Source: an uncultured SAR86 cluster bacterium (GTDB lineage: Bacteria; Pseudomonadota; Gammaproteobacteria; Magnimaribacterales; D2472). From it: 64,000 nucleotides of DNA. This document shows positions 27,356-36,566 of this stretch, piece after piece; position 1 is the first letter of the stretch; each line of letters opens with the position of its first letter. The stretch spans positions 22,289 to 86,288 of the forward strand of contig CACJBC010000003.1 of NCBI GenBank assembly GCA_902591565.1. The letters are read 5' to 3'. The notes under the pieces were generated by a model. That model saw nothing but the letters and a program-made list of their open reading frames with translations. It did no database searches and was not told the origin of the DNA. The translations under genes and the position numbers were made by a program.

Positions 27356-27925
27356 ATGAAAAAAACTTTTATCCAAGCAGACCAGTTGCTAGAAGATTCT
27401 TTCAAGCTTGCTTGGAAGGTATACGAAAGTGGTTTTCGGCCTGATTATATAGTTGGTGTTTGGAGAGGCGGTGCCCCCATAGGAATTGCCGTTCAAGAAT
27501 TTTTAGAAGTTTTGGGGATATCCTCTGATCATATTGCAATTAGAACATCGCATTATTCAGGAATTGATCAACATAATTCTAGCGTTAAAGTTTATGGATT
27601 GAATTATGTAATCAGACAGTTAGAATCTGAAGATTCATTGCTAATTGTAGATGATGTCCATGATACTGGATTATCTATTCAACAAATAATTAGCGATTTA
27701 AAAACAGCCTGCAAAAAAAATACTCCAGAGATTAAAGTAGCGACTCCATACTTTAAGCCGTCAAAAAATAAAACTGAAAGAAAACCAGATTTCTATTTGC
27801 ATGAAACAGATGAATGGTTGGTATTTCCCCATGAGCTAGACGGACTCACAATAGATGAAATAAAGGAAAATAAACCAGCAGTAAAAGACTTAATTGAAAA
27901 AATATCATCTATAATCAAGCAATAA
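27356..27925 (+). CDS. purine-type phosphoribosyltransferase
   Basis: A type I phosphoribosyltransferase of 189 residues from ATG 27356; an in-frame TTG at 27350 is less likely. The PRPP loop is LLIVDDVHDTGLS (about 97-109) and the diphosphate-binding VGVWRGGAPIG lies near residue 32. The acidic pair DD and the W/RGG loop resemble hypoxanthine/xanthine-guanine enzymes. The C-terminal DEWLVFPHELD fits the XGPRT/HPRT-like group seen beside purine genes. It probably salvages hypoxanthine, guanine or xanthine. Exact specificity is not readable. Confidence 0.82.
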   Translation: MKKTFIQADQLLEDSFKLAWKVYESGFRPDYIVGVWRGGAPIGIAVQEFLEVLGISSDHIAIRTSHYSGIDQHNSSVKVYGLNYVIRQLESEDSLLIVDDVHDTGLSIQQIISDLKTACKKNTPEIKVATPYFKPSKNKTERKPDFYLHETDEWLVFPHELDGLTIDEIKENKPAVKDLIEKISSIIKQ

Positions 27926-27969
27926 TCATTCATTGAGTTTACAACTCAGTATCTAATAGGGGAAATAAG

Positions 27970-29109
27970 ATGTCAGAGACTATCTCAAAAGAAATTCGTT
28001 CAATTGTGACAAATGATGGAAACATCGAGTTATCTATTAAAACCTCTGAAATACCCACACCATTGGCTGATGAAGTAATTATAAAAGTTGAAGCAGCTCC
28101 TATAAATCCCTCTGATCTTGGGCTTCTTCTAAGTTTTGCTGCTGATATTTCATCCATAAATACATCAGGATCTGGTGATGAAACAAAAACAATTATAAAA
28201 ATACATCCTGCTCTAATGGGCGCTATGAAACCAAGATTAGACCAATCGATGCAAGTTGGTAATGAGGGCGCAGGTGTGGTTATTGATTCAGGAGAAAATG
28301 TAAAGGATTTGATTGGTAAAACAGTAGGGTTAGCTGGAGGAGCAATGTATTCTCAATATAGATGTGTTCCAGCTGCAAGTTGCTTGGTAATGGATGAAGG
28401 AACCAAATCTTCAGAAGCAGCATCATCTTTTGTAAATCCTTTAACAGCTTTATCTTTTGTAGAAACTATGAAAATGGAAAACCATTCGGCTCTTGTTCAT
28501 ACTGCGGCTGCATCTAATCTTGGCCAAATGTTAGTAAAGATTTGTAAAGATGATGGAATACCTTTAGTAAATATTGTTCGAAAATCAGAGCATGTAAAAC
28601 TTTTAAAAGAACTTGGTGCTGAATATGTATGTAATACTAATGATCAAAGTTTTATGGATGATTTAGTTGCTGCCTTAGTTGCTACTGGAGCTACTCTTGG
28701 CTTTGATGCAACTGGTGGAGGAAACAATGGTGAACTTCCAAGTCAAATATTGGCTGCCATGGAAATAGCTGCCAATAAAACAGCTAACGAATATAGCAGA
28801 TACGGTTCTGATACATACAAACAAGTCTATATTTATGGGGGCTTAGATCAATCTCCTACTATTTTAAAGAGGTCCTATGGAATGTCATGGGGTCTTGGTG
28901 GTTGGCTGTTAACTCCAATGATTGGGCGAATAGGTATGGAGAAATTTGGCCAAATGAGAATGCGTGTAGCTAAAGAGATTAAAACAACATTTGCAAGTTC
29001 ATATGCAAAAGAAATTTCTTTTGAAGAAATGCTGCAGCCTGAAATTATTAAGTCTTATGCAAAACAAGCAACTGGAGAAAAGTATTTAGTTAATCCACAT
29101 AAGGAATAA
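27970..29109 (+). CDS. MDR-superfamily zinc-type alcohol dehydrogenase/quinone reductase-like oxidoreductase
   Basis: A 379-residue medium-chain dehydrogenase/reductase. The N-terminal GroES-like fold (IPTPLADEVIIKVEAAPINPSDLG) and the Rossmann domain (ALVHTAAASNLGQMLVKICKDDG) are clear. The cysteine cluster for structural zinc is absent, so it is of the zinc-free quinone-reductase type. It has a GGGGA Shine-Dalgarno before the ATG. Substrate unknown. It is not obviously AcuI. Confidence 0.82.
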   Translation: MSETISKEIRSIVTNDGNIELSIKTSEIPTPLADEVIIKVEAAPINPSDLGLLLSFAADISSINTSGSGDETKTIIKIHPALMGAMKPRLDQSMQVGNEGAGVVIDSGENVKDLIGKTVGLAGGAMYSQYRCVPAASCLVMDEGTKSSEAASSFVNPLTALSFVETMKMENHSALVHTAAASNLGQMLVKICKDDGIPLVNIVRKSEHVKLLKELGAEYVCNTNDQSFMDDLVAALVATGATLGFDATGGGNNGELPSQILAAMEIAANKTANEYSRYGSDTYKQVYIYGGLDQSPTILKRSYGMSWGLGGWLLTPMIGRIGMEKFGQMRMRVAKEIKTTFASSYAKEISFEEMLQPEIIKSYAKQATGEKYLVNPHKE

Positions 29110-29113
29110 ATAC

Positions 29114-29119
29114 TATAAT
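29114..29119 (+). promoter_or_regulatory. -10 element predicting a leaderless CoA-binding-protein mRNA
   Basis: TATAAT (29114-29119) lies 6 bases before ATG 29126, so the predicted transcription start is the A of the start codon. No clear -35 is seen, so the call is moderate. The gene may also be read through from the MDR gene 16 bases upstream. Confidence 0.38.
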
Positions 29120-29125
29120 CATTTG

Positions 29126-29536
29126 ATGAGTATAGAATATTCTAAGTTTTATTTAAGTGATATTTTGAATGAGGTTAAAACAATAGCGGTTGTTGGAGCA
29201 AGCTCAAAAAAACATAGAGATAGTTATAAGGTGATGAAAAGCCTTATTGAAAATGGCTATAAAGTATTTCCCATAAATCCAAACGAGTCTGGCAAAAATA
29301 TTCTGAATTTAGAGTGTTTGCCTAATCTTGATGCAGTCAAAGAAAATATTGATATGGTAGATATTTTTCGTAAACACGATGCTGTAATGGATATTGCAAA
29401 GGATGCTATCAAAATAGGTGCAAAAGTTTTATGGATGCAAGAAGGTATTGTTCATCATGAAGCAGCCAATCTAGCTACAAGTGCTGGATTGAGAGTTGTA
29501 ATGGATCGTTGTCCTAAAAAAGAACTCATTAAGTAG
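29126..29536 (+). CDS. CoA-binding domain protein (YccU-like)
   Basis: A Rossmann-fold CoA-binding protein of 136 residues starting at ATG 29126. The nucleotide-binding turn is TIAVVGASSKKHRDSYKV, followed by GYKVFPINPNE and the family ending MDRCPKKEL. Single-domain members such as E. coli YccU have no established function; they resemble the CoA-binding half of succinyl-CoA synthetase. It sits between an MDR oxidoreductase and an enoyl-CoA hydratase. Confidence 0.85.
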   Translation: MSIEYSKFYLSDILNEVKTIAVVGASSKKHRDSYKVMKSLIENGYKVFPINPNESGKNILNLECLPNLDAVKENIDMVDIFRKHDAVMDIAKDAIKIGAKVLWMQEGIVHHEAANLATSAGLRVVMDRCPKKELIK

Positions 29537-29576
29537 ATTGGACTAGTAAAACAAAATAGCTTTTAATAGATTAGTT

Positions 29577-30380
29577 ATGAATAACGAATCTGAATTACTT
29601 ATTAAAGAAGCGCCTATAAATAGCATTTTGCGATTGGTCATGAATGATCAGAATAGTAAAAATGCGCTTTCAAATAAGATGATCTCTGCTTTAATGGATG
29701 CTATTGCATTTGCTAATAATGATAATTCAATCAAAGTAATAGTTATTGCTTCAAAAGGTAACGTATATAGTGCTGGACATGACCTAAAAGAAATTACTCA
29801 AGCTAGGAAAAATCCAGATAATGGAGAAAGTTTTTTTAAAGAGCTGTTTCGTTCATGTTCGGTTTTAATGCAGGCAATAGTTAACTCCTCAAAACCTGTA
29901 ATAGCTGAGGTTAACGGTGTTGCTACAGCTGCAGGCTGCCAATTAGTTGCTAGTTGTGATTTAGCAATAGCATCAAATAATGCCAAATTCGCTACGCCTG
30001 GAGTTAATATTGGGCTTTTTTGTTCTACTCCAATGGTTGCTCTCTCAAGAAATGTTCATAAAAAGAATGCGATGGAAATGCTTTTAACTGGAGATATGAT
30101 TAATGCACAAAAAGCTAAAGATATTGGTCTGATTAATAATTATGTTGAAGTTGAAGAGTTAGAATCGACAGTTATGCAATTAGCACGAATGATTGCAAGT
30201 AAACCGTCTTTAACAATAGCTACTGGGAAGAAGGCTTTTTATGAGCAAGCTAACATGAGCTTGCCAAAAGCTTATGAATATACATCAGAAGTTATGAAAA
30301 GTAATATTCTTAGAGAGGATGCTAAAGAAGGAATAAGCGCTTTTATTGAAAAAAGATCTCCAAACTGGAAAGAAGAATAA
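29577..30380 (+). CDS. enoyl-CoA hydratase/isomerase family protein
   Basis: Crotonase-fold enzyme of 267 residues acting on acyl-CoA thioesters. The oxyanion-hole segments are YSAGHDLKEI (about 62-71) and AAGCQLVASCDLAIAS (about 121-136), followed by FATPGVNIGLFCSTP. At the usual catalytic-glutamate position the sequence is less canonical (GLFCSTPMVALSR), so hydratase activity specifically is not assured. The closest picture is the human ECHDC3-like/short hydratase group. It is followed 2 bases later by an SDR gene. Confidence 0.83.
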   Translation: MNNESELLIKEAPINSILRLVMNDQNSKNALSNKMISALMDAIAFANNDNSIKVIVIASKGNVYSAGHDLKEITQARKNPDNGESFFKELFRSCSVLMQAIVNSSKPVIAEVNGVATAAGCQLVASCDLAIASNNAKFATPGVNIGLFCSTPMVALSRNVHKKNAMEMLLTGDMINAQKAKDIGLINNYVEVEELESTVMQLARMIASKPSLTIATGKKAFYEQANMSLPKAYEYTSEVMKSNILREDAKEGISAFIEKRSPNWKEE

Positions 30381-30382
30381 GA

Positions 30383-31132
30383 ATGAAAAAAGCTTTGATA
30401 ACTGGATTCTCTTCTGGAATAGGTCTCGCATATGCTAAACATTTAATAAAAAATAATTGGCATTTAGATTTAGTTTCTCAAGATATTGAAAGATCTAAAT
30501 TAGCTTTAGAAGCATTAAATTCTTCAAACTGTAGCGCCTATTCATGTGACCTGAGTTCACCAGAGGATCTTGATAGGTTAATCTTAAAAATATCAACGCC
30601 TGATTTGTTAATTGCAAATGCAGGAATAGGTATAAATGGAAGTGTTGGCAAAAACTCATCAAAAGAAATTAAAGATGCAACCTATTTGATGTTTGGTGGA
30701 GTTATAAATCTTATTGAATATTTTTTACCTAAAATGAAAGAAAAAGATGCCGGAAGAGTTGTAATAATTTCTAGCATAGGGGCTTTAATACCAATGCCTA
30801 AATCTTCAATTTATGCAGCAGTCAAATCAGGAATATATGCTTATGGAAGATCTTTAAATGAAGAATTAGAAAATACAAACATTTCAGTAACAGTTAGTTT
30901 ACCAGGATATGTTAGAACAAATATTCATCAAAGATCTGGTCTAGAACATTTAACAAGAAAAATACCAAATTGGATGTGGGTTTCAGCTGATAAAGTGGTG
31001 ACTGAGACTGAAAAAGCTTCTATAAAAGGAAAGTCGCACATTATTCCTGGGTTTTTATATAGAATTACTAGCATCTTCTTTAATCTAAAAATTACAAAGA
31101 TAATTTGGAAGACATTAAATGCAAGAAAGTAA
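30383..31132 (+). CDS. short-chain dehydrogenase/reductase
   Basis: Classical SDR of 249 residues. The cofactor motif is ITGFSSGIGLAYA (TGxxxGIG), followed by LIANAGIG, the active serine in IISSIGA and the catalytic YAAVK (about 147-151). The residues after the first strand do not decide between NAD and NADP. The C-terminal region contains a hydrophobic stretch suggesting membrane association. It overlaps nagZ by 14 bases. Confidence 0.87.
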   Translation: MKKALITGFSSGIGLAYAKHLIKNNWHLDLVSQDIERSKLALEALNSSNCSAYSCDLSSPEDLDRLILKISTPDLLIANAGIGINGSVGKNSSKEIKDATYLMFGGVINLIEYFLPKMKEKDAGRVVIISSIGALIPMPKSSIYAAVKSGIYAYGRSLNEELENTNISVTVSLPGYVRTNIHQRSGLEHLTRKIPNWMWVSADKVVTETEKASIKGKSHIIPGFLYRITSIFFNLKITKIIWKTLNARK

Positions 31133-32147
31133 TTTTTTAAATAGTTTTGGTCGGTTAATGACAAGCCTTGAAGGAACATCATTAACATCTGTGGAAAAGG
31201 AATTAATCTCAAATAAGCATATTGGTGGGATTATTCTTTTTTCTAAAAATTTTGAATCACAATCACAAATTCAGTCATTATGTTTAGATATTAAATCTAT
31301 AAAGCAAAATATTATTATTGCAGTTGATCAAGAGGGCGGTAGAGTTCAAAGATTTAAAAATGAATTTACCGTATTACCTTCAATGCAAGATCTTGGTGAT
31401 TACGCTATTAAAAAAAATAATTTGAGAATATGCCATGAAATAGGCTGGCTTATGGCAAGTGAGTTAGCTGCTTCAGGCATTGATATAAGCTTTGCTCCAG
31501 TATTAGATGTAGATAGAGAAACTAGTAGTATTATAGGAAATAGGGCATTTTCAAATGACCCTAAGTTACTTGTCCAATTAGCAGGAAATTTTATCAATGG
31601 AATGAATGAGGCAGGTATGCAGGCGACTGGCAAGCATTTTCCTGGACATGGAGGTATATTTGAGGATAGCCATATATCCGAACCTGTTGATACAAGATCT
31701 TATGAACAATTATTTGAGTTAGATTTAAAACCTTTTACAGAACTAAAAGATAATTTAGGCGCTATGATGACAGCGCATATAACTTTCCCAAATATTGATA
31801 GCGTTTGTGTGAGTTACTCAAATATATGGATTAAAAAAATATTAAGAGAAAGATTAGCATTTGAAGGCATAGTATTTAGTGATGACTTATCTATGAAAGG
31901 TGCTGGTGATTGCTCTATGGGTGAAAAGGCAGTTAAATCGATCGAAGCTGGCTCTGACATGGTTTTAGTTTGTAATAATTATGATGGAACAATGGACGTT
32001 GTTGATGCATTTGAAAAAAATAATATTCAAAATTCAAGCAAAATCGTAGCCTTACAGAATTCAAGTAATATTGAATGGAGTGACCTAGTGAAAAAAGATA
32101 GAGTTAAAGATATTAAAAATCATATTAAAGAAATGGGGAGAGCTTAA
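31119..32147 (+). CDS. nagZ: beta-N-acetylhexosaminidase, GH3 family
   Basis: Cytoplasmic enzyme of peptidoglycan recycling that removes GlcNAc from 1,6-anhydro-muropeptides. The protein has 342 residues, the usual size. The GH3 signature is visible: AVDQEGGRVQRFK, the KHFPGHGGIFEDSH loop carrying the catalytic Asp/His dyad region, and the nucleophile in GIVFSDDLSMKGA. It overlaps the upstream SDR by 14 bases and is joined to the cupin gene by a one-base overlap. Confidence 0.92.
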   Translation: MQESNFLNSFGRLMTSLEGTSLTSVEKELISNKHIGGIILFSKNFESQSQIQSLCLDIKSIKQNIIIAVDQEGGRVQRFKNEFTVLPSMQDLGDYAIKKNNLRICHEIGWLMASELAASGIDISFAPVLDVDRETSSIIGNRAFSNDPKLLVQLAGNFINGMNEAGMQATGKHFPGHGGIFEDSHISEPVDTRSYEQLFELDLKPFTELKDNLGAMMTAHITFPNIDSVCVSYSNIWIKKILRERLAFEGIVFSDDLSMKGAGDCSMGEKAVKSIEAGSDMVLVCNNYDGTMDVVDAFEKNNIQNSSKIVALQNSSNIEWSDLVKKDRVKDIKNHIKEMGRA

Positions 32148-32668
32148 TGAGAAGAATAATTACAGGCCATAATAGTGAAGGTAAATCTATTATTACTATC
32201 GACGGTCCTCCAGCGCGATCAATTGGTGAGGATGTTGGTGGTTTATTTGAGATATGGAACACAGATGGAAATTTAATTGATACAACTGATTCAATTGATA
32301 GGGCAGATACTGATATTATTTTATCTCCACCTGAAAACGGTTCCAAATTTAGGTATTTTCAAATAAACCCGACTCCAGAAGGATTGCCAATGGAGATAAT
32401 GCAAGAAATCGCAGCTGATGCATTTGAAAAGATAGGTGCGGCTCATCACAGAATTGATACATCGAAACATCCAGCTATGCACAAAACGGACACTATTGAT
32501 TACATTATATTATTAGAAGGCGATGTAACTCTAATTCTAGATGAAGAGGAGGTAAGACTAAAGCCGCATGATGTAGTGGTTCAAAGGGGTACCAATCATG
32601 CTTGGGTTAATAATGGGGACGAACCAGCATTATTAATAGCTGTGCTTATAGACAGTGATTTAAGATAG
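32147..32668 (+). CDS. cupin-domain protein
   Basis: A 173-residue single-domain cupin. Residues about 95-165 form the beta barrel, with motif 1 histidines in AAHHRIDTSKHPAMH and TIDYIILLEGDVTLILDEEE, and motif 2 LKPHDVVVQRGTNHAWVN. This resembles the small cupins that act as metal-dependent isomerases, decarboxylases or sensors. Its role is not evident. It overlaps nagZ by one base and converges with the acyl-CoA ligase gene. Confidence 0.78.
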   Translation: MRRIITGHNSEGKSIITIDGPPARSIGEDVGGLFEIWNTDGNLIDTTDSIDRADTDIILSPPENGSKFRYFQINPTPEGLPMEIMQEIAADAFEKIGAAHHRIDTSKHPAMHKTDTIDYIILLEGDVTLILDEEEVRLKPHDVVVQRGTNHAWVNNGDEPALLIAVLIDSDLR

Positions 32669-32673
32669 ATTAA

Positions 32674-34482
32674 CTAGAAATTAATAGTTCCGTTATTAAT
32701 TTTTTCGTAATTATCATTAGTAAGCCTGGTATAGCATTCACTTTTTGGCTCTCTTATAAATACTAAATCATTATTAACTTTATCTAAATGAAACGCCTCA
32801 TCTCTAAGTTCATTTTTCTTTAATTTGAAGGTTCCAGTAGTTTCCAGCTCATCAATAATTCGCACAAAAACAGGTCTTGCATAAAATGGTAGATTTTCAT
32901 CAACAAAAGATGAAAAAGCAGCCCAATCAAATGTATCAGGGTCGCAATTAAAGGCTACCATTCCAGCTCTTCCCTCAGTATTTGGGACTTGAACACCGTA
33001 TACATTTGCCATATTGACTTGTTCAAATGCATTAAGAATTTCCGCAACCTCATTAGTAGAAACATTTTCAGACTTCCACCTAAAAGTATCTCCAACTCTA
33101 TCAACAAACTGATAATGCTTTCTTCCAAGTGCAAAACCTACGTCCATAGTTTTTAAGAGATCTCCTGTATTAAACCAACGATCTCCATCTTCAATAACGT
33201 CTGTAACAACCTTTTTTTCACTTGCTTGAGCATCTGTATAGCCAGCGTATACTGCATTTGGTGCAATTTTCATAAGAGCCAAGCCTGGAGAATGATCTTT
33301 TATTTCAATATATTTGCCATTTTCATCAACTTTTAATTTGTCTTCAGCAACATCATATTCAAATAGTCTAATATCAATGTTAGACATTCCTATTGTTTGA
33401 TCTTTGTTTAAAAGATTCATGAACATGCCGTTTGCTTCACTTGCACCATAAATCTCACAAATTCTTTCAACATCAAATCTATTTCTAAAGGTATCCCATA
33501 GATCTGGTCTTAAACCATTTCCAACCATTTTTGTAATTGGGTTGTTTACTTCCTCAGGACAGGCTTCTTGAAAGCTTAAATATCTGCACAATTCACCAAC
33601 GTAAACAAATGCAGTGGTATTAAATTTTTGAACTTCACCCCAAAAAGACGAAGCAGAAAATTTTCGTTTAATAAATGTTGAAGCGCCTACTTGTATACAT
33701 GCAGACAGTCCTAAAATTAACCCAGTTGAGTGGTATAAAGGTAAACAGTTATACATGCAATCTTCGCTAGTTAGCCTATAACCAGCCATAACTATATTTT
33801 TAGATCCAGCTACTAACTTTTGGTTTGTAAATAATGCAGCTTTTGGAACACCTGTTGTGCCGGAAGTAAATATATAAAACGCAGTATCTCCTGCAATAAC
33901 TTGATCTGTTTCGTTAAGATTTGAAGTTTTGGAATGATCTAAGTTATTTTTTATATTTGATGCCCATTCTGGACAATTATCAGGATTAGAGTCTTCAACC
34001 CACAATAAATCAGATGATTTTGTAATATTAATTTCTGATAGCACACCTTCTAATGAGCCAGATAATTCATCTCCAAATATACATTTTTTAGAATCAGAAG
34101 TATTAATGCAATGTACTAGAGGCTTTCCTGTGAGACTTGTATTAATTAAAACACCTATACCACCAACTTTATTTATAGCTATCAGTGAAATCACAAAATC
34201 TGGTCTATTTTCCATAAATAGAACAACTCTATCTCCATGTTCTACACCTTCATTTGCTAATTTATTTGCGAGAATATTTGCTGCTTCATTTACTTGAGAA
34301 TAGGTCCATACCTCATCCTCGAAATACAAAAAATCTTTATCACTATATTCTTTAACTGTATCTTGAAAAAAATGTGCAAGCGATGCATTAGAATCCAATT
34401 CAGGCCATTTATACCTTAACAATGGCACAATATATTTAAGTTCAAATATAACTCTAAAGAATTCTTTAATAGAAGCAAGCAT
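32674..34482 (-). CDS. long/very-long-chain fatty acid--CoA ligase (FATP-like)
   Basis: Adenylate-forming enzyme of 602 residues activating fatty acids. The AMP-binding signature YIFTSGTTGVPKAALFTNQ (about 205-222), the FATP-type EIYGASEANG, and the GDLL...DRVGDTFRWKSENVST motif (about 455-485) place it with the SLC27/FadD-like very-long-chain group. Last gene of a minus-strand group that follows the PfpI-like and metallo-hydrolase genes. It probably feeds acyl-CoAs to dehydrogenases such as those at 48757 and 49916. Confidence 0.9.
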   Translation of the reverse strand: MLASIKEFFRVIFELKYIVPLLRYKWPELDSNASLAHFFQDTVKEYSDKDFLYFEDEVWTYSQVNEAANILANKLANEGVEHGDRVVLFMENRPDFVISLIAINKVGGIGVLINTSLTGKPLVHCINTSDSKKCIFGDELSGSLEGVLSEINITKSSDLLWVEDSNPDNCPEWASNIKNNLDHSKTSNLNETDQVIAGDTAFYIFTSGTTGVPKAALFTNQKLVAGSKNIVMAGYRLTSEDCMYNCLPLYHSTGLILGLSACIQVGASTFIKRKFSASSFWGEVQKFNTTAFVYVGELCRYLSFQEACPEEVNNPITKMVGNGLRPDLWDTFRNRFDVERICEIYGASEANGMFMNLLNKDQTIGMSNIDIRLFEYDVAEDKLKVDENGKYIEIKDHSPGLALMKIAPNAVYAGYTDAQASEKKVVTDVIEDGDRWFNTGDLLKTMDVGFALGRKHYQFVDRVGDTFRWKSENVSTNEVAEILNAFEQVNMANVYGVQVPNTEGRAGMVAFNCDPDTFDWAAFSSFVDENLPFYARPVFVRIIDELETTGTFKLKKNELRDEAFHLDKVNNDLVFIREPKSECYTRLTNDNYEKINNGTINF

Positions 34483-34510
34483 GTCTATATCCCCCTGATA
34501 TAGTGTTAAA

Positions 34511-35575
34511 TTAATCTACAGATGTAACAATAATATCATCTGAATCTAGTGGTAATACTACCATAGTGCCATCATGAGAGGCAGTCCAATTTTGCATGAT
34601 TTTATCAACGCCTCTGTACATAACATTTTCCATTAATTGATTCCTAGGAGCAGGAAGATGATGATAAAAAACTAAATGACCCACATTGGCTTCTTTTGCA
34701 GCTTGAACAACTTCAAGTATAGGAGTGTGATAATCTTGAATATCGATAGTTACTTTTGCAGCCATTGTATTGCCAATTCTTTGAGCATTTTTATTTATTA
34801 AATTTACAAGATCAAGCGACATAGATTCATGGAATAGAACGTCAACATTTTTTGAATTATTTACAAGGTTTTTATCATATATTGTGTCTCCACTTATGCT
34901 TACAGATCTACCTTTGTAATCAATTCTGTATCCTAATGCAGGATCGACTGGATCATGCGAAACACTATATGCTGTAATCTTAAGATTGCCGTCATCAATT
35001 AATATAGGACTATTTAAATCAACAGTATGTGTGTCAAAGCCAGCTGCATCTAATGGTGCAATAGTATCTCCATGATGCTCATTTCTAAAAAAATAGTCTC
35101 TTGTGTAAGCAAGCTCTATTCCATCAGTTAGCATTTGAACCCCCATAGGTCCATAAACTTTCTGTTTATATTTTCTACCTCCATTAATCCATGTCGCTTG
35201 ATGGAAATCAGCGATATCAAAAATATGGTCAGAATGAAGATGGGTATAAAATATAGCCTGTACTCTTTCCCATGGCGTATTCCAGTTGTTAAGATTTTCA
35301 ATGCTACCCCCGCCAGTATCAAATATATAGATATCTTTTCCTGCTTGGATAAGGATACATGTTTCAGCTCTTGCAGGATCAGGTATAGGCGCTCTTGAGC
35401 CACAAACGACTGCAGTTAATGCATCTTCTTCTGGTAAATATGAAGATGGGATAGCAATATTCTCAATTGCTGATTCTAAAAGTCTATCTTGAAATGCTGG
35501 TTGCCTTAAAAGAATAAATGTTATGACAATAATAATAATTACAAAGATAACTAAATACTTAAAAAGCTTTTTCAT
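34511..35575 (-). CDS. membrane-anchored metallo-beta-lactamase-fold hydrolase
   Basis: A 354-residue protein with an N-terminal membrane anchor (about 7-24) and the MBL metal-binding motif THLHSDH (111-117), followed by SISGDT. The overall layout, with a GSRAPIPDPARAETC stretch before the metal site, resembles arylsulfatase/RNase-Z-like periplasmic hydrolases. The anchor argues for a periplasmic substrate rather than tRNA. It lies 13 bases from the PfpI-like gene and 28 from the acyl-CoA ligase. Confidence 0.83.
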   Translation of the reverse strand: MKKLFKYLVIFVIIIIVITFILLRQPAFQDRLLESAIENIAIPSSYLPEEDALTAVVCGSRAPIPDPARAETCILIQAGKDIYIFDTGGGSIENLNNWNTPWERVQAIFYTHLHSDHIFDIADFHQATWINGGRKYKQKVYGPMGVQMLTDGIELAYTRDYFFRNEHHGDTIAPLDAAGFDTHTVDLNSPILIDDGNLKITAYSVSHDPVDPALGYRIDYKGRSVSISGDTIYDKNLVNNSKNVDVLFHESMSLDLVNLINKNAQRIGNTMAAKVTIDIQDYHTPILEVVQAAKEANVGHLVFYHHLPAPRNQLMENVMYRGVDKIMQNWTASHDGTMVVLPLDSDDIIVTSVD

Positions 35576-35588
35576 AAAATAAACCTAA

Positions 35589-36428
35589 TTACTGAGAATT
35601 TAATATTTCCATTATTCTATATGCCGTCTCATGACCAGAATTTTGATTTTGTCCTGTTACAAATCTTTTCTCATCATCCACTACTGTTAATGTAGCAAAA
35701 ACATCTCTAAAAGCAGTTTCACTTTGAAAAATTACCCCAGCTTTTTTTAATTCTTCTTCTGGGTGCTGAGGCGTAAAAAAAATGCCAAGTTCTTTGAGTT
35801 GTTTGTCAGTAACCCCAGTCATTTTTCTTCCTGCAATAAGGGGACTTCCATCTTCATTTTTAGCATTTATAAAACCCAATACTCCATGACAAACTCCACC
35901 TATGATTGCTTGAGATGAATAATATGCATCAGATATTTTTTCACCCAGTAATTCTGAGAAGCCCAAATCATAAGCAGCTCCCCAGCCACCTGAAATAAAA
36001 ATGATATCGTATTCAGTAAAATCAATATCTTTTATTGGAATAGAGTTTTGCAATAAGTTCATTGTTTCTTGATCTTTTTTAAATTTCTTATCCTCTGTTG
36101 TCTCTATAAAAAACGGAACTGGTTCTAAAGGAATTTTTCCACCTTTTATACTTGCAATATCTACTTTGATATTAGCTTTCTTAAAATCATAGTAGGGTAT
36201 TGATAATTCTGAGAGAAAAAGACCAGTTGATTTACCATCAATCTCACCCGGTTTATTTAAAACTCCATGATTAGTTGCAATAATCAAAGCTTTTTTTCCT
36301 TGAAGATCAAAAGTTTCTCCATCAAATTTTGGATGAAGTCCTGCAAAATTAAGAATAGATGGCAAAGCTAATGCAATTACGATTACAAAAGAAATAATTA
36401 TTAATAAAATCTTTAGAACAATATTCAT
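35589..36428 (-). CDS. DJ-1/PfpI-family protein with membrane anchor
   Basis: A 279-residue protein: an N-terminal hydrophobic anchor (about 3-22), then a DJ-1/PfpI domain. The nucleophile elbow is GGVCHGVLGF, with an upstream acidic residue in GKIPLEPVPFFIE, and FISGGWGAAYDLG matches the Hsp31-like group. Family activities include glyoxalase III, amidotransferase and chaperone roles. First gene of the minus-strand trio with the MBL hydrolase and acyl-CoA ligase. Confidence 0.8.
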   Translation of the reverse strand: MNIVLKILLIIISFVIVIALALPSILNFAGLHPKFDGETFDLQGKKALIIATNHGVLNKPGEIDGKSTGLFLSELSIPYYDFKKANIKVDIASIKGGKIPLEPVPFFIETTEDKKFKKDQETMNLLQNSIPIKDIDFTEYDIIFISGGWGAAYDLGFSELLGEKISDAYYSSQAIIGGVCHGVLGFINAKNEDGSPLIAGRKMTGVTDKQLKELGIFFTPQHPEEELKKAGVIFQSETAFRDVFATLTVVDDEKRFVTGQNQNSGHETAYRIMEILNSQ

Positions 36429-36521
36429 AAAACTTCCTATTTTTAATCTATATTACACCCCAGTATTTATTGTGTATATTTAATTGGCTATGAGTTCGTT
36501 GTGCAAAAAACATCAATGAAC

Positions 36522-36530
36522 TGTTATAGT
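36522..36530 (+). promoter_or_regulatory. extended -10 promoter for the saccharopine-dehydrogenase-like gene
   Basis: TGT-TATAGT (36522-36530) is an extended -10. TTGTGC at 36499-36504 is a -35 at an over-long spacing. An AGGGG Shine-Dalgarno precedes the ATG at 36567. The 138-base gap also carries the start of the divergent PfpI-like gene. Confidence 0.4.
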
Positions 36531-36566
36531 TATCTATTTTTACTATCTATATAAAAGGGGATAAAT

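Noticed and set aside
36429-36566. Shared operator between the divergent PfpI-like and reductase genes
   Set aside because: Only a plausible extended -10 could be supported; no palindrome of useful length was found.
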